DNA of 14,341 bases from positions 1 to 14,341 of the forward strand of contig JANYFX010000500.1 in assembly GCA_025359585.1 (NCBI GenBank), written 5' to 3'. Origin of the DNA: Rhizobacter sp. (GTDB lineage Bacteria; Pseudomonadota; Gammaproteobacteria; Burkholderiales; Burkholderiaceae_C). The position numbers were made by a program, and so were the translations under genes. Numbering within the stretch: position 1 is the first letter of the stretch; each line of letters starts with the position of its first letter. Below, one piece after another: positions 1 to 8,230 of the stretch. The notes under the pieces are model-generated. The model ran no database searches. It saw nothing but the letters and a program-made list of their open reading frames with translations, and had not been told where the DNA came from.

Positions 1-27
1 AGCCGGTTGTCGGTCTCGCGGCGGCGA
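1..27. other. Probable fold-back (inverted chimeric) end of the sequence
   Basis: Read on the minus strand, these bases encode RRRETDNRL. This matches the conserved SMC motif (K)ERRRETENRL, which sits near residue 155 of full-length SMC. The plus-strand SMC frame beginning just after it corresponds to about residue 290-300. A stretch of the same gene from about 400 bases upstream therefore appears inverted at the edge. Minus-strand similarity stops at about position 27, where the reading becomes R-A-R-L instead of the expected Y-K-E. An assembly or library artefact is the simplest explanation; a real inversion is possible but would break an essential gene. Confidence 0.6.
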
Positions 28-2533
28 AGCCGAGCACGAACTGGAGCAGATCGCCGAGCAGATCGCCGCTGCGAACGAACAGGGTGAAGTGCTGTCCGCG
101 CAGGCCGAAGAGCAGGCAGGCAATCTGCCGACTTTCGAAGACGCGGTGCGTGCGGCGCAGAACGTGGCCAACCAGCAGCGCACGCAGGTCGCGGCGGTGC
201 AGCAGCAGATCCAGGTGCTGGCCTCGGAAAGCCGCAACGTCGAAGACCAGCGCCGCCAGTTCAATGCGCGCCGCGAAAAACTGAGCGCCGAAAAAGGCCA
301 GCTCGCCGCGCCCGATCTCGACCGCCTGGCCGAGCTGAAGCGCCAATTCGGCAGCGCCGAAGAAACGCAGGCCGTGGCCGACGCGCGCCTGCAGTCGCTC
401 AATGAAGAAGTGCCGGCACTCGACGAACAGCGCCGCGCGAAGCAGGACAGCGTCAACGCCGAAGGTGGCACACAGGCCGACCTGAGTGCGCGCCTGGAAG
501 CGCTGCGCGCGTTGCAGGAAAAAGTGCAGACCGAAGGCAAGCTCAAGCCCTGGCTCGCGAAACACGGGCTCGATACGCTGCAAGGTTTGTGGACCCGCAT
601 CCACATCGAATCGGGTTGGGAGACCGCACTCGAAGCCGCGCTGCGCGAACGCATGGGCGCGCTCGAAGTCGGCCGCCTGGAAACTGTGCGTGCCTTTGCC
701 AGCGATGCGCCGCCCGCCAAGCTCGCGTTCTACACGCCACCGCAAGCGGCGATCGCGAACACGCACCAGACGCTGCCCAAACTCAGCGACCTGCTGCGCC
801 TGAGCGATGCCGGCCTGAAGGCCTTGTTGAACGACTGGCTCGAAGGTGTATACACCGCCGCCCACATCGACGAGGCGCTCGGCGCACGCGGCAAGCTGAC
901 CCACGGCGAAGTGATCATGACGCGCGACGGCCATGCCGTCAGCCAATACGCCGTCAGCTTCTATGCCCCGGACTCCGAACAGGCCGGCATGCTGGCCCGC
1001 GCGCAGGAGATCGAGAACCTGGAGCGCCAGTTGCGCGCGCAGGTGCTGATCGCCGAGGAGTCGCGCAGTGCGCTCGTGCGGGCCGAAGCGGCCTACACCG
1101 ACGCCTCGCAGCGCCTGATCGGCGTGCGCCGCGAAGCGGGTGAAGCGCAAACGCGCGCGCACCAGCTGCAGGTCGAACTGCTGCGTTTGTCGCAGCTCGC
1201 CGAAGCCAGCAGTCTGCGGCGCGGCCAGCTCGATGAAGAGCTGGCCGAGGTCGATGCCCAGCTTGAAGAACTGGCCGAACGCAGTGCGACTGGCGAAGCG
1301 CGTTTCGAAGAACTCGACATGCAGCTCGCGACCACGCAGGAGCGCCATGCCGAGTTGGACGAAGCGGTGATCAACGCCGAGCGCAAGCTGGCCGAAACGC
1401 GCGAACAACTGCGCGCGCTGGAGCGCCAGTCGCAGGAAGCGCAGTTCTCTTCACGCGCACTGGCAGCACGGCGCGGCGAATTGCTGCGGGGCATCGAGAC
1501 CGCGGCGCAGCAACTGGCCGGCAACGAACAGTCGGGCGCGCAGCTCAACGAAGAACTGGTGCGCCTGACCGACGTGGCCGCGCAGGCCGGCCTGCAGACC
1601 GCGCTGGCCTTGAAGCTGGAGCGCGAAGCCGCGCTCGGCGCCAAGCGCAGCGAGTACGACGACCTGACGATGCGCCTGCGCCGCGCCGACGAACAGCGCC
1701 TGCAGCACGAACAAAGCCTGCAGCCGCTGCGCGACCGCATCGTCAAGCTGCAGCTCGAAGAGCAGGCGGCCCAGCTCGGTGGTGCGCAGTACCTCGACCA
1801 GCTCGTCGCTGCCGCTGTGGACTTCGAAGCACTGTCGGCCAGCATCGAGTCCAGCGGCGTCAGGCTCGCTGGCCTGCAAACCGAGATCGACCGCATCAAC
1901 CGCGAGATCAACGCGCTCGGCGCCGTGAACCTGGCCGCGCTCGACGAGCTGACGGCCTCGCGCGAGCGCAAGAGCTTCCTCGATGCGCAGAACGCCGACC
2001 TGATCGAAGCGATGACCACGCTCGAAGACGCGATCCACAAGATCGACCTGGAAACGCGCGACCTTTTGGCCAGCACCTTCAACCAGGTCAACGAACACTT
2101 CGGCCGCATGTTCCCGAGCCTGTTCGGCGGCGGCAACGCGCGCCTGGTGATGACGGGCGACGAGATCCTCGACGCCGGCGTGCAGGTGATGGCGCAGCCA
2201 CCGGGCAAGAAGAACGCCAGCATCCACCTGCTGTCGGGCGGTGAAAAGGCGCTGACCGCCATCGCCCTCGTCTTCGCGATCTTCCAGCTGAACCCGGCGC
2301 CGTTCTGTTTGCTCGACGAAGTGGACGCGCCGCTCGACGACGCCAACACCGAGCGTTACGCCAAGCTCGTCAAAGAGATGGCGCTGGGCACGCAGTTCCT
2401 GTTCATCAGCCACAACAAGATCGCGATGGAGATGGCCGAGCAGCTGATCGGCGTGACCATGCAGGAGCAGGGCGTGTCGCGCATCGTGACTGTCGACATG
2501 GAAGTGGCGGTCGCGTTGGCCGAAGCGGCCTGA
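2..2533 (+). CDS. smc: Chromosome segregation ATPase SMC, C-terminal part (5' end outside window)
   Basis: SMC dimers with ScpA and ScpB form the ring-shaped condensin that loads on DNA and organises the bacterial chromosome. The frame is open to the left edge, so the N-terminal Walker A head and first part of the coiled coil are missing. About 840 codons remain of a family usually near 1170. In order: the end of the first coiled-coil arm rich in Glu, Gln, Arg and Ala; a globular hinge (roughly 545-1010); the returning coiled-coil arm to about 2100; and the C-terminal ATPase head. The head shows the ABC signature LLSGGEKALTAIAL (about 2228-2269) and the Walker B and D-loop stretch FCLLDEVDAPLDD (about 2303-2341). 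The gene ends 11 bases before zipA, suggesting one transcript. The first eight or nine codons (2 to ~27) do not look like SMC and appear chimeric. Identification is secure from the signature and Walker B. Confidence 0.97.
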   Translation, partial: AGCRSRGGEAEHELEQIAEQIAAANEQGEVLSAQAEEQAGNLPTFEDAVRAAQNVANQQRTQVAAVQQQIQVLASESRNVEDQRRQFNARREKLSAEKGQLAAPDLDRLAELKRQFGSAEETQAVADARLQSLNEEVPALDEQRRAKQDSVNAEGGTQADLSARLEALRALQEKVQTEGKLKPWLAKHGLDTLQGLWTRIHIESGWETALEAALRERMGALEVGRLETVRAFASDAPPAKLAFYTPPQAAIANTHQTLPKLSDLLRLSDAGLKALLNDWLEGVYTAAHIDEALGARGKLTHGEVIMTRDGHAVSQYAVSFYAPDSEQAGMLARAQEIENLERQLRAQVLIAEESRSALVRAEAAYTDASQRLIGVRREAGEAQTRAHQLQVELLRLSQLAEASSLRRGQLDEELAEVDAQLEELAERSATGEARFEELDMQLATTQERHAELDEAVINAERKLAETREQLRALERQSQEAQFSSRALAARRGELLRGIETAAQQLAGNEQSGAQLNEELVRLTDVAAQAGLQTALALKLEREAALGAKRSEYDDLTMRLRRADEQRLQHEQSLQPLRDRIVKLQLEEQAAQLGGAQYLDQLVAAAVDFEALSASIESSGVRLAGLQTEIDRINREINALGAVNLAALDELTASRERKSFLDAQNADLIEAMTTLEDAIHKIDLETRDLLASTFNQVNEHFGRMFPSLFGGGNARLVMTGDEILDAGVQVMAQPPGKKNASIHLLSGGEKALTAIALVFAIFQLNPAPFCLLDEVDAPLDDANTERYAKLVKEMALGTQFLFISHNKIAMEMAEQLIGVTMQEQGVSRIVTVDMEVAVALAEAA

Positions 2534-2544
2534 TCGGCACCCTC

Positions 2545-3621
2545 ATGAGCACCCTGACCATCGCCCTCGCTTCACTAGGTGGTTTGGTGCTGGCCGGTGT
2601 GATCGCGCACGGCGCCTGGTCGGCGCGCAAAGCCGGGCCGAAGCGCGCGCTGATCATGGAGCCGCGCCCCGAGCCGCGCGATCCGGTGATGGGTGACGAA
2701 GCGGTCGACGCCAGCACCGACCACGCCATCAGCATCGACGGCGACGGCGCCGAGCGCCCGCAACCGCGCGTGCTCGAACGGCGCCAGAACAAGCGCCTCG
2801 TGAACCGGCTCGACGCCTTGATCGACGCCATTGCCCCGCTCACGGTCGAAGCGCCGATCAGTGGTGACATGGTGGTGGCGCACCTGCCGACGACCCGGCG
2901 TGCCGGTGGCAAGCCGTTCCTCATCGAAGGCCTGAACGCCGAGACCGGCGAGTGGGAAACACCCGCCAGCGGCCAGCGCTACGGCGAGTTCCAGTCGGGT
3001 GTGCAGCTCGCCAACCGCACCGGCGCACTCAACGAGATCGAATACTCCGAGTTCGTGCAGAAGGTGCAGGCCTTCGCCGACGGCATCAACGCGATGGCCG
3101 ATTTCCCCGACATGCTCGAAGCAGTCGCCACGGCACGCGAGCTCGACGCCTTCGCCGGTGACCACGACGCCCAGCTCGCGGTGCACCTGCAAGCACGCTC
3201 TGCCGCCTGGAGCGTGGGCTACATCCAGCAGCACGCCGGCCGCCACGGCTTCGTGCCCGGCGTGGTGCCGGGCCGGCTCGTGTTGCCATCCGTCGAAGAA
3301 GGCGCGCCACCGGTGCTGACGCTGACCTTCGATTCGCAGGCTGCGCTCGCCGACGACCCGAACCGCGCCGCGGTGCGCGACGTGACGCTGAGCTTCGACG
3401 TGCCGCAGACCGACCCGAAGGCCGAGCCTTTCGTCGCCTGGCAGGCCAGCGCGCAGGCGCTGTCGCTGGGCATGGACGCCAGCATCGTCGACGACAACGG
3501 CCAGCCGCTCAGCCCCGAAGGTTTCGCCAGCATCGGCCGCGAGCTCGGGCAGTTGTACGAACAGCTCGCCGCGCGCGACATCGCCGCCGGCTCGGCCGCG
3601 GCACGACGCCTGTTCAGCTGA
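2545..3621 (+). CDS. zipA: Cell division protein ZipA (membrane anchor with C-terminal FtsZ-binding domain)
   Basis: ZipA tethers and bundles FtsZ at the inner membrane during septum formation. This protein has 358 residues. An N-terminal membrane segment covers about residues 3-24 (start MSTLTIALASLGGL), and a charged stretch (KAGPKRAL, EPRPEPRD) follows. It lacks the long Pro/Gln-rich linker of E. coli ZipA. The ligand-binding region looks like the enlarged betaproteobacterial form, from about residue 90 to 345. Visible blocks are LANRTGALNEIEYSEF, the long middle part with AWSVGYIQQHA, and the C-terminal DDNGQPLSPEGFASIG. The ATG at 2545 lies 11 bases after the smc stop with no strong Shine-Dalgarno, so translation is probably coupled to smc. 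The name rests on the membrane anchor, the C-terminal domain pattern and the position next to smc. Confidence 0.87.
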   Translation: MSTLTIALASLGGLVLAGVIAHGAWSARKAGPKRALIMEPRPEPRDPVMGDEAVDASTDHAISIDGDGAERPQPRVLERRQNKRLVNRLDALIDAIAPLTVEAPISGDMVVAHLPTTRRAGGKPFLIEGLNAETGEWETPASGQRYGEFQSGVQLANRTGALNEIEYSEFVQKVQAFADGINAMADFPDMLEAVATARELDAFAGDHDAQLAVHLQARSAAWSVGYIQQHAGRHGFVPGVVPGRLVLPSVEEGAPPVLTLTFDSQAALADDPNRAAVRDVTLSFDVPQTDPKAEPFVAWQASAQALSLGMDASIVDDNGQPLSPEGFASIGRELGQLYEQLAARDIAAGSAAARRLFS

Positions 3622-3646
3622 GCGGCGCGACCGCGCGCGCCCGGAC

Positions 3647-3672
3647 GGGCCACCCGCATGCGGGTGCCCTTT
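3647..3672 (+). terminator. Rho-independent terminator-like hairpin after zipA
   Basis: A perfect palindrome (CACCCGCATGCGGGTG, 3651-3666) is flanked by GGG on the left (3647-3649, with one bulged C at 3650) and CCC on the right (3667-3669), and is followed by TTT (3670-3672). The stem is strong and GC-rich with a four-base loop. The T tract is short, so termination may be partial. It lies 25 bases after the zipA stop and would separate the smc-zipA transcript from the efflux operon. Confidence 0.65.
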
Positions 3673-3716
3673 ACAAGCGCAGGGCGGCCGACTCTGCCTA
3701 TCATTCGCGAGCTCTC

Positions 3717-3724
3717 AGGGAGAT
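3717..3724 (+). promoter_or_regulatory. Ribosome binding site that fixes the RND permease start
   Basis: AGGGAGAT lies eight bases before the ATG at 3733. This supports 3733 over the longer in-frame start at 3658, which falls inside the terminator hairpin and has no Shine-Dalgarno sequence. Confidence 0.75.
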
Positions 3725-3732
3725 CCGCCCTC

Positions 3733-6700
3733 ATGTCCATGGTCAAGCTGGCGCTGCGCCGCCCCTACACCTTCATCGTGATGGCGATGCTGATCGTGTT
3801 GGCCACGCCGTTCGCGCTGCTCAACATGGCGACCGACATCTTCCCGGAAATCAACATCCCGGTCGTCAGCATCATCTGGAACTACAACGGCCTGTCGGCC
3901 CAGGAGATGGGCCAGCGCATCGCCGGCCAGAGCGAACGCGGCCTGACGACGACGGTGAGCGACATCGAACACATCGAGTCGACCTCGCTGGCCGGCATCA
4001 GCGTCATCAAGGTCTTCTTCCAGCCGACGGCCAACATCCAGACCGCGATCGCCCAGGTCGTCGCTTCGATGCAGACCCAGGTGCGCCAGCTGCCGCCGGG
4101 CATCACGCCGCCGCTCGTCATCAAGTACTCGGCCTCCAGCATCCCGGTGGTGCAGCTCGCGCTGTCGAGCCCCACGCTGCCGGAACAGGCGGTGTTCGAC
4201 AATGCCGTCAACGTGCTGCGGCCGCAGCTGATCACGATCCCGGGAACGGCCGTGCCCTTTCCCTACGGCGGTAAGAACCGGCTGATCTCGGTCGACCTCG
4301 ACACCGCCGCCATGCAGGCGCGTGGGCTGGCGCCCGCCGACGTGGTCAACGCGATCAACCTGCAGAATCTGATCCTGCCTTCGGGCACCGCCAAGTTCGG
4401 GCTGACCGAATACACGGTGCGAATGAACGGCTCGCCCGATGCGATCTCGGGCCTGGGTGACCTGCCGGTGCGCACCGCCGGCAATGCGACCACCTACCTG
4501 CGCGACGTGGCCCAGGTGCGTGACGGCTTCTCGCCGCAGACCAACATCGTGCGCCAGGACGGCGCGCGCGGCGTGCTGCTGTCGGTGCTGAAGAACGGCG
4601 GCGCGTCCACGCTCGACATCGTCGACAACCTGCGCGCGCTGCTGCCCAAGGTGGCCCAGGTGCTGCCGCAGGACGTGAAGGTCACGCCGCTGTTCGACCA
4701 GTCGGTGTTCGTGAAAGCCGCCGTGAAAGGCGTGGTGCTCGAAGCGCTGATCGCCGCCGCGCTGACCGCCGCGATGGTGCTGCTCTTCCTCGGCAACTGG
4801 CGCAGCACGCTGATCATCGCGCTGACGATTCCGCTGTCGATCCTGGCGTCGATCCTGGTGCTCAAGATGCTCGGCGAAACGCTGAACCTGATGACGCTCG
4901 GCGGCCTGGCCTTGTCGGTCGGCATTCTCGTGGACCAGGCGATCGTGACGATCGAGAACATCGAGCGCCACATCCACATGGGCAAGCCCATCGAAGACGC
5001 GATCGATGTCGGTGCCGGCGAGATCGGCGTGGCGGCTTTCGTCTCCACGCTGTGCATCTGCATCGTGTTCGTGCCGATGTTCTTCCTGTCGGGTGTGGCC
5101 CGTTTCCTGTTCGTGCCGCTGGCCGAAGCGGTGGTGCTGGCGATGATCGCGTCCTACCTGCTGTCGCGCACGCTGGTTCCCACGCTGGTGCTGCTGCTGA
5201 TGGGCAACGTGAAACCCGAGCCCGAAGGCGCGCGCCCGAGCCTGCTGCAGCGTGTCTACCGCGCCTTCGACCGCCGCTTCGAGCGCGTGCGGCGTGCCTA
5301 CACGCTGGCGCTGTCGGCCCTGCTCGCGCAACGCCGTGGTTTCGCGCTCGCGTTCATGGGCTTCTGCCTCGCCTCGTGTCTGCTCTACCCGGTGCTCGGG
5401 CGCGACTTCTTCCCGAGCGTCGACGCTGGCCAGATCCGCTTGCACATGCGCGCGCCCACCGGCACGCGCATCGAAGAAACGGCGCGGCTGGCCGACGCCG
5501 TCGAAGCGGTGATCCGCGAGATCATTCCGAAGGAGCAGTTGGAGACGATCCTCGACAACCTCGGCGTGCCCAACAGCGGCATCAACCTGTCGTACAGCAA
5601 CGCCGGCACGATCGGCACGCTCGATGGCGAGATCCTGATGTCGCTGCGCGAAGGCCACGACCCGACCGATCAATTCGTCTCGCGCCTGCGCGCCGAGTTG
5701 CCCAAACGTTTTCCCGGCATCGAGTTCTTCTTCCAGCCGGCCGACATCGTCACGCAGATCCTGAACTTCGGTCTGCCGGCCGCCATCGACGTGCAGTTCA
5801 CCGGCGCCAACGTCGCGGCCAACGCGCGCCTCGCCGCCGAGCTGACGCAACAGATCCGACAGGTGCCGGGCGCGGTCGACGCCCACGTGCACCAGCGCCT
5901 GAACGCGCCGGTGCTCAACATGCAGATGGACCGCACACGCTTGCAGCAGCTCGGGCTTACCGCGTCCAACGTCGGGCAGAACGTGCTCATCTCGCTGTCG
6001 GGCAGCTCGCAGACCGCGCCCGCGTTCTGGCTCAACCCGCAGAACGGCGTGGTCTACAACATCGCGGTGCAGACACCGCAGTACAACGTCGATTCGCTCG
6101 ACGCCTTGCTCAACATGCCGGTCGGCGCGGGCGGCGCGGGGGGGGCCGCCGGGGCCGGCCCGGGCAGCACGCAGCTGCTCGGCAACCTGGTCGAGGTGAC
6201 GCCCGCGCAGCAGGTCGCGATCGCGTCGCGCTACAACATCCTGCCTTCCGTCGACGTGTACGTCAGCGTGCAGGGCACCGACCTCGCCAGCGTCGCCGGC
6301 AAGGTCGAAAAACTCGTGGATCAGATTCGCCCCAAGCTGCCGCGCGGCAGTCAGGTCGTGATGCGCGGCCAGGTCGAAACGATGCAGGCTTCGTTCCTCG
6401 GCCTTGGCGTGGGTCTCGCGATGGCGATCGTGCTCGTGTACCTGCTGATCGTCGTCAACTTCCAGTCGTGGATCGACGCGCTCGTGATCATCGCGGCGCT
6501 GCCCGCCGCACTCGCCGGCATCGCGTGGATGCTCTTCATCACCGGCACCACGCTGAGCGTGCCGGCGCTCACCGGAGCGATCATGACGATGGGTGTGGCC
6601 ACGGCCAACAGCATCCTGCTGATCTCGTTCGCGCGCCAGCGCCAGGAAGACGGCGTGCCGCCGCTGGCCGCCGCGCTCGAAGCCGGCGCCACGCGCATCC

Positions 6701-6948
6701 GCCCGGTATTGATGACGGCGCTGGCGATGGTCATCGGCATGATCCCGATGGCACTCGGCCTCGGCGAAGGCGCGGAGCAGAATGCGCCGCTCGGCCGTGC
6801 GGTGATCGGCGGCCTGATCTTCGCGACCGTTTCCACGCTCTTCTTCGTGCCGGTGGTGTACGCCGCCGTGCACCAGCGCCTCGCCCGCCGCAAGGCGGCA
6901 CGCTCCGCGTCCGCAACCCCCGTCCTTCCCCGCCCGCAGGAGACCTGA
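3733..6948 (+). CDS. RND-family efflux transporter, inner-membrane permease
   Basis: This is the proton-driven pump subunit of a tripartite efflux system, 1071 residues long, in the usual RND range. It opens with MSMVKLALRRPYTFIVMAML and TM1, then DIFPEINIPVV, a large periplasmic loop, TM2-TM6 (about 330-470), TM7 near 536-556, a second periplasmic loop, and TM8-TM12 from about 887. The TM4 motif reads GILVDQAIVTIENIERH: Asp401 is kept, but the second Asp of the AcrB pair is Gln402. Glu408 is kept. In TM10 the lysine equivalent to AcrB Lys940 is Ala958 (MGVATANSIL), while the TM11 Arg is kept as Arg990. A Gly/Ala-rich insert at 798-811 lies in the second periplasmic loop. It resembles the acriflavin/multidrug-type branch more than CzcA, but the substrate cannot be inferred. 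The adaptor gene follows four bases after its stop. Confidence 0.95.
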   Translation: MSMVKLALRRPYTFIVMAMLIVLATPFALLNMATDIFPEINIPVVSIIWNYNGLSAQEMGQRIAGQSERGLTTTVSDIEHIESTSLAGISVIKVFFQPTANIQTAIAQVVASMQTQVRQLPPGITPPLVIKYSASSIPVVQLALSSPTLPEQAVFDNAVNVLRPQLITIPGTAVPFPYGGKNRLISVDLDTAAMQARGLAPADVVNAINLQNLILPSGTAKFGLTEYTVRMNGSPDAISGLGDLPVRTAGNATTYLRDVAQVRDGFSPQTNIVRQDGARGVLLSVLKNGGASTLDIVDNLRALLPKVAQVLPQDVKVTPLFDQSVFVKAAVKGVVLEALIAAALTAAMVLLFLGNWRSTLIIALTIPLSILASILVLKMLGETLNLMTLGGLALSVGILVDQAIVTIENIERHIHMGKPIEDAIDVGAGEIGVAAFVSTLCICIVFVPMFFLSGVARFLFVPLAEAVVLAMIASYLLSRTLVPTLVLLLMGNVKPEPEGARPSLLQRVYRAFDRRFERVRRAYTLALSALLAQRRGFALAFMGFCLASCLLYPVLGRDFFPSVDAGQIRLHMRAPTGTRIEETARLADAVEAVIREIIPKEQLETILDNLGVPNSGINLSYSNAGTIGTLDGEILMSLREGHDPTDQFVSRLRAELPKRFPGIEFFFQPADIVTQILNFGLPAAIDVQFTGANVAANARLAAELTQQIRQVPGAVDAHVHQRLNAPVLNMQMDRTRLQQLGLTASNVGQNVLISLSGSSQTAPAFWLNPQNGVVYNIAVQTPQYNVDSLDALLNMPVGAGGAGGAAGAGPGSTQLLGNLVEVTPAQQVAIASRYNILPSVDVYVSVQGTDLASVAGKVEKLVDQIRPKLPRGSQVVMRGQVETMQASFLGLGVGLAMAIVLVYLLIVVNFQSWIDALVIIAALPAALAGIAWMLFITGTTLSVPALTGAIMTMGVATANSILLISFARQRQEDGVPPLAAALEAGATRIRPVLMTALAMVIGMIPMALGLGEGAEQNAPLGRAVIGGLIFATVSTLFFVPVVYAAVHQRLARRKAARSASATPVLPRPQET
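6121..6171 (+). repeat. Gly/Ala-rich low-complexity stretch with a run of eight G
   Basis: Inside the permease gene this segment encodes VGAGGAGGAAGAGPGST (residues 797-813). It includes an uninterrupted run of eight G at 6138-6145. It lies in the second periplasmic loop, where a flexible linker could be tolerated. The G run is a candidate site for sequencing error or replication slippage; the frame is intact as given. Confidence 0.8.
6938..6943 (+). promoter_or_regulatory. Ribosome binding site of the adaptor gene
   Basis: AGGAGA within the last codons of the permease gene, nine bases before the ATG at 6953, supports that start and close translational linkage of the two pump genes. Confidence 0.7.
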
Positions 6949-6952
6949 ACCG

Positions 6953-8230
6953 ATGACCGAGCAACGACACTCGGCCCTGGGCTTGCACCCCATCGAGGCC
7001 GACGCCGGTGAAGAGCACGTCGAGCTGCTCAAGCGCCGCCAGATCGTGCGCCGCACGAAGATCGCTGCGCTGATCGTGCTGGTGCTGCTGGCGCTGGGTG
7101 CCGGCCGCACTGTGCTCAGCCGCATGGCCAACGCGCGCTCCCTCGAAGCCGGCGCGACTGAATACGCCAAGCAGTACGTGCGCACCACGCAGGCCCGGCG
7201 CGGCGGTTCGGGCCAGACCCTGGCGCTGCCGGGTACCTTGCAGGGCTTCGTGCAAGCGCCGATCGCGGCGCGCGCCAGCGGTTACCTGAAACGCTGGACC
7301 AAGGACATCGGCAGCCGGGTCGAAAAGGGCGAGTTGCTCGCCGAGATCGAAACCCCCGAGATCGACCAGCAGCTCACGCAGGCGATCGCGGCGCGCGAGC
7401 AGGCCGCATCAAGCCTGGCGCTCGCGAAAAGCACGGTCGAACGCTGGGAAGGCCTGCGCAAGAAGGACGTGGTCTCGCAGCAGGATCTGGAAGAACGCCG
7501 CAGCGCCGTCGCGCAATCGCAGTCGAACGTCGCCGCGGCCGACGCCAACGTGCAGCGGCTGCGCCAGCTCGAAGGTTTCAAGCGCATCGTCGCGCCCTTC
7601 GCCGGCGTGATCACAAAGCGCAACGTCGATGTCGGCGACCTGATCGACGCCGGCGGCGCGGCGTCGCGGCCGCTCTTTCTGCTGGCGCAGACCGACCCGC
7701 TGCGGGTGTACGTGAGCGTGCCGCAGGCCTACGCGCAGCTCGTCAAGCCCGGGCAGTCGGTCGTCGTCACGCAGAGTGAACTGCGCGGCCAGAAGTTCAG
7801 CGGCCAGGTCGCGCGCACCTCGGCGTCGATCGACACCGCCACGCGCACGATGCAGGTCGAGATCGCCTTGCCCAATGCCGATGGCCGCCTCTTGCCCGGC
7901 GCTTATGTACAGGTGGCGTTGCCGCTGCAGGCCAGCGGCGGGCTGACGGTCGCGACCAACACGCTGCTGTTCCGCGCCGAAGGAACGATGGTCGCGGTGG
8001 TCGATCCGCAAGGCCGTGTCACGCTGCGCCGTGTCTCGGTCGGGCGCAACTATGGCGAAGCCTTCGAGGTGCTCGACGGTGTGACCGAAGCCGAGCGCAT
8101 CGTGCTCAACCCGCCCGACTGGATGGCCGATGGCCAGACCGTCGCGCTGGCGCCGCCCGAGCCGGCGGCGCCCGGCGCATCGGGCGCGGCTGCGGCCGCC
8201 AGCGCCGGCCCGACCAAGGCGCCGCTGTGA
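6953..8230 (+). CDS. RND efflux periplasmic adaptor (membrane fusion protein, HlyD/AcrA type)
   Basis: This adaptor bridges the permease and the outer-membrane channel. It has 425 residues. A short charged cytoplasmic start (to about 35) is followed by one membrane segment at about 36-52 (KIAALIVLVLLALGAG). There is no lipobox, so it is membrane-anchored by a helix rather than a lipoprotein. Next come a half-lipoyl motif with the block APIAARASGYLKRW (about 103-116), an alpha-helical hairpin at about 140-205 rich in Ala, Glu and Gln, the second lipoyl half (IVAPFAGVITKRNVDVGDLI), a beta-barrel and a membrane-proximal domain. The last 25 residues are a disordered-looking Ala/Pro tail. It starts four bases after the permease stop and its own stop overlaps the next start by four bases, so all three pump genes should be co-translated. 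The family is clear; the substrate is not. Confidence 0.95.
   Translation: MTEQRHSALGLHPIEADAGEEHVELLKRRQIVRRTKIAALIVLVLLALGAGRTVLSRMANARSLEAGATEYAKQYVRTTQARRGGSGQTLALPGTLQGFVQAPIAARASGYLKRWTKDIGSRVEKGELLAEIETPEIDQQLTQAIAAREQAASSLALAKSTVERWEGLRKKDVVSQQDLEERRSAVAQSQSNVAAADANVQRLRQLEGFKRIVAPFAGVITKRNVDVGDLIDAGGAASRPLFLLAQTDPLRVYVSVPQAYAQLVKPGQSVVVTQSELRGQKFSGQVARTSASIDTATRTMQVEIALPNADGRLLPGAYVQVALPLQASGGLTVATNTLLFRAEGTMVAVVDPQGRVTLRRVSVGRNYGEAFEVLDGVTEAERIVLNPPDWMADGQTVALAPPEPAAPGASGAAAAASAGPTKAPL

Noticed and set aside
3670..3704. Possible promoter with TTTACA and TATCAT before the permease
   Set aside because: The hexamers are 23 bases apart, too far for a sigma-70 promoter, and the first overlaps the terminator T tract.
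5052..6956. A 634-codon plus-strand frame overlapping the permease
   Set aside because: Arg/Ala/Pro-rich out-of-frame shadow with no family features.
3715..7188. A very long minus-strand open frame across the permease gene
   Set aside because: It is rich in Arg, His, Asp and Gln and has no recognisable domain. It is the expected antisense shadow of a GC-rich coding strand. The plus-strand RND reading is unmistakable.
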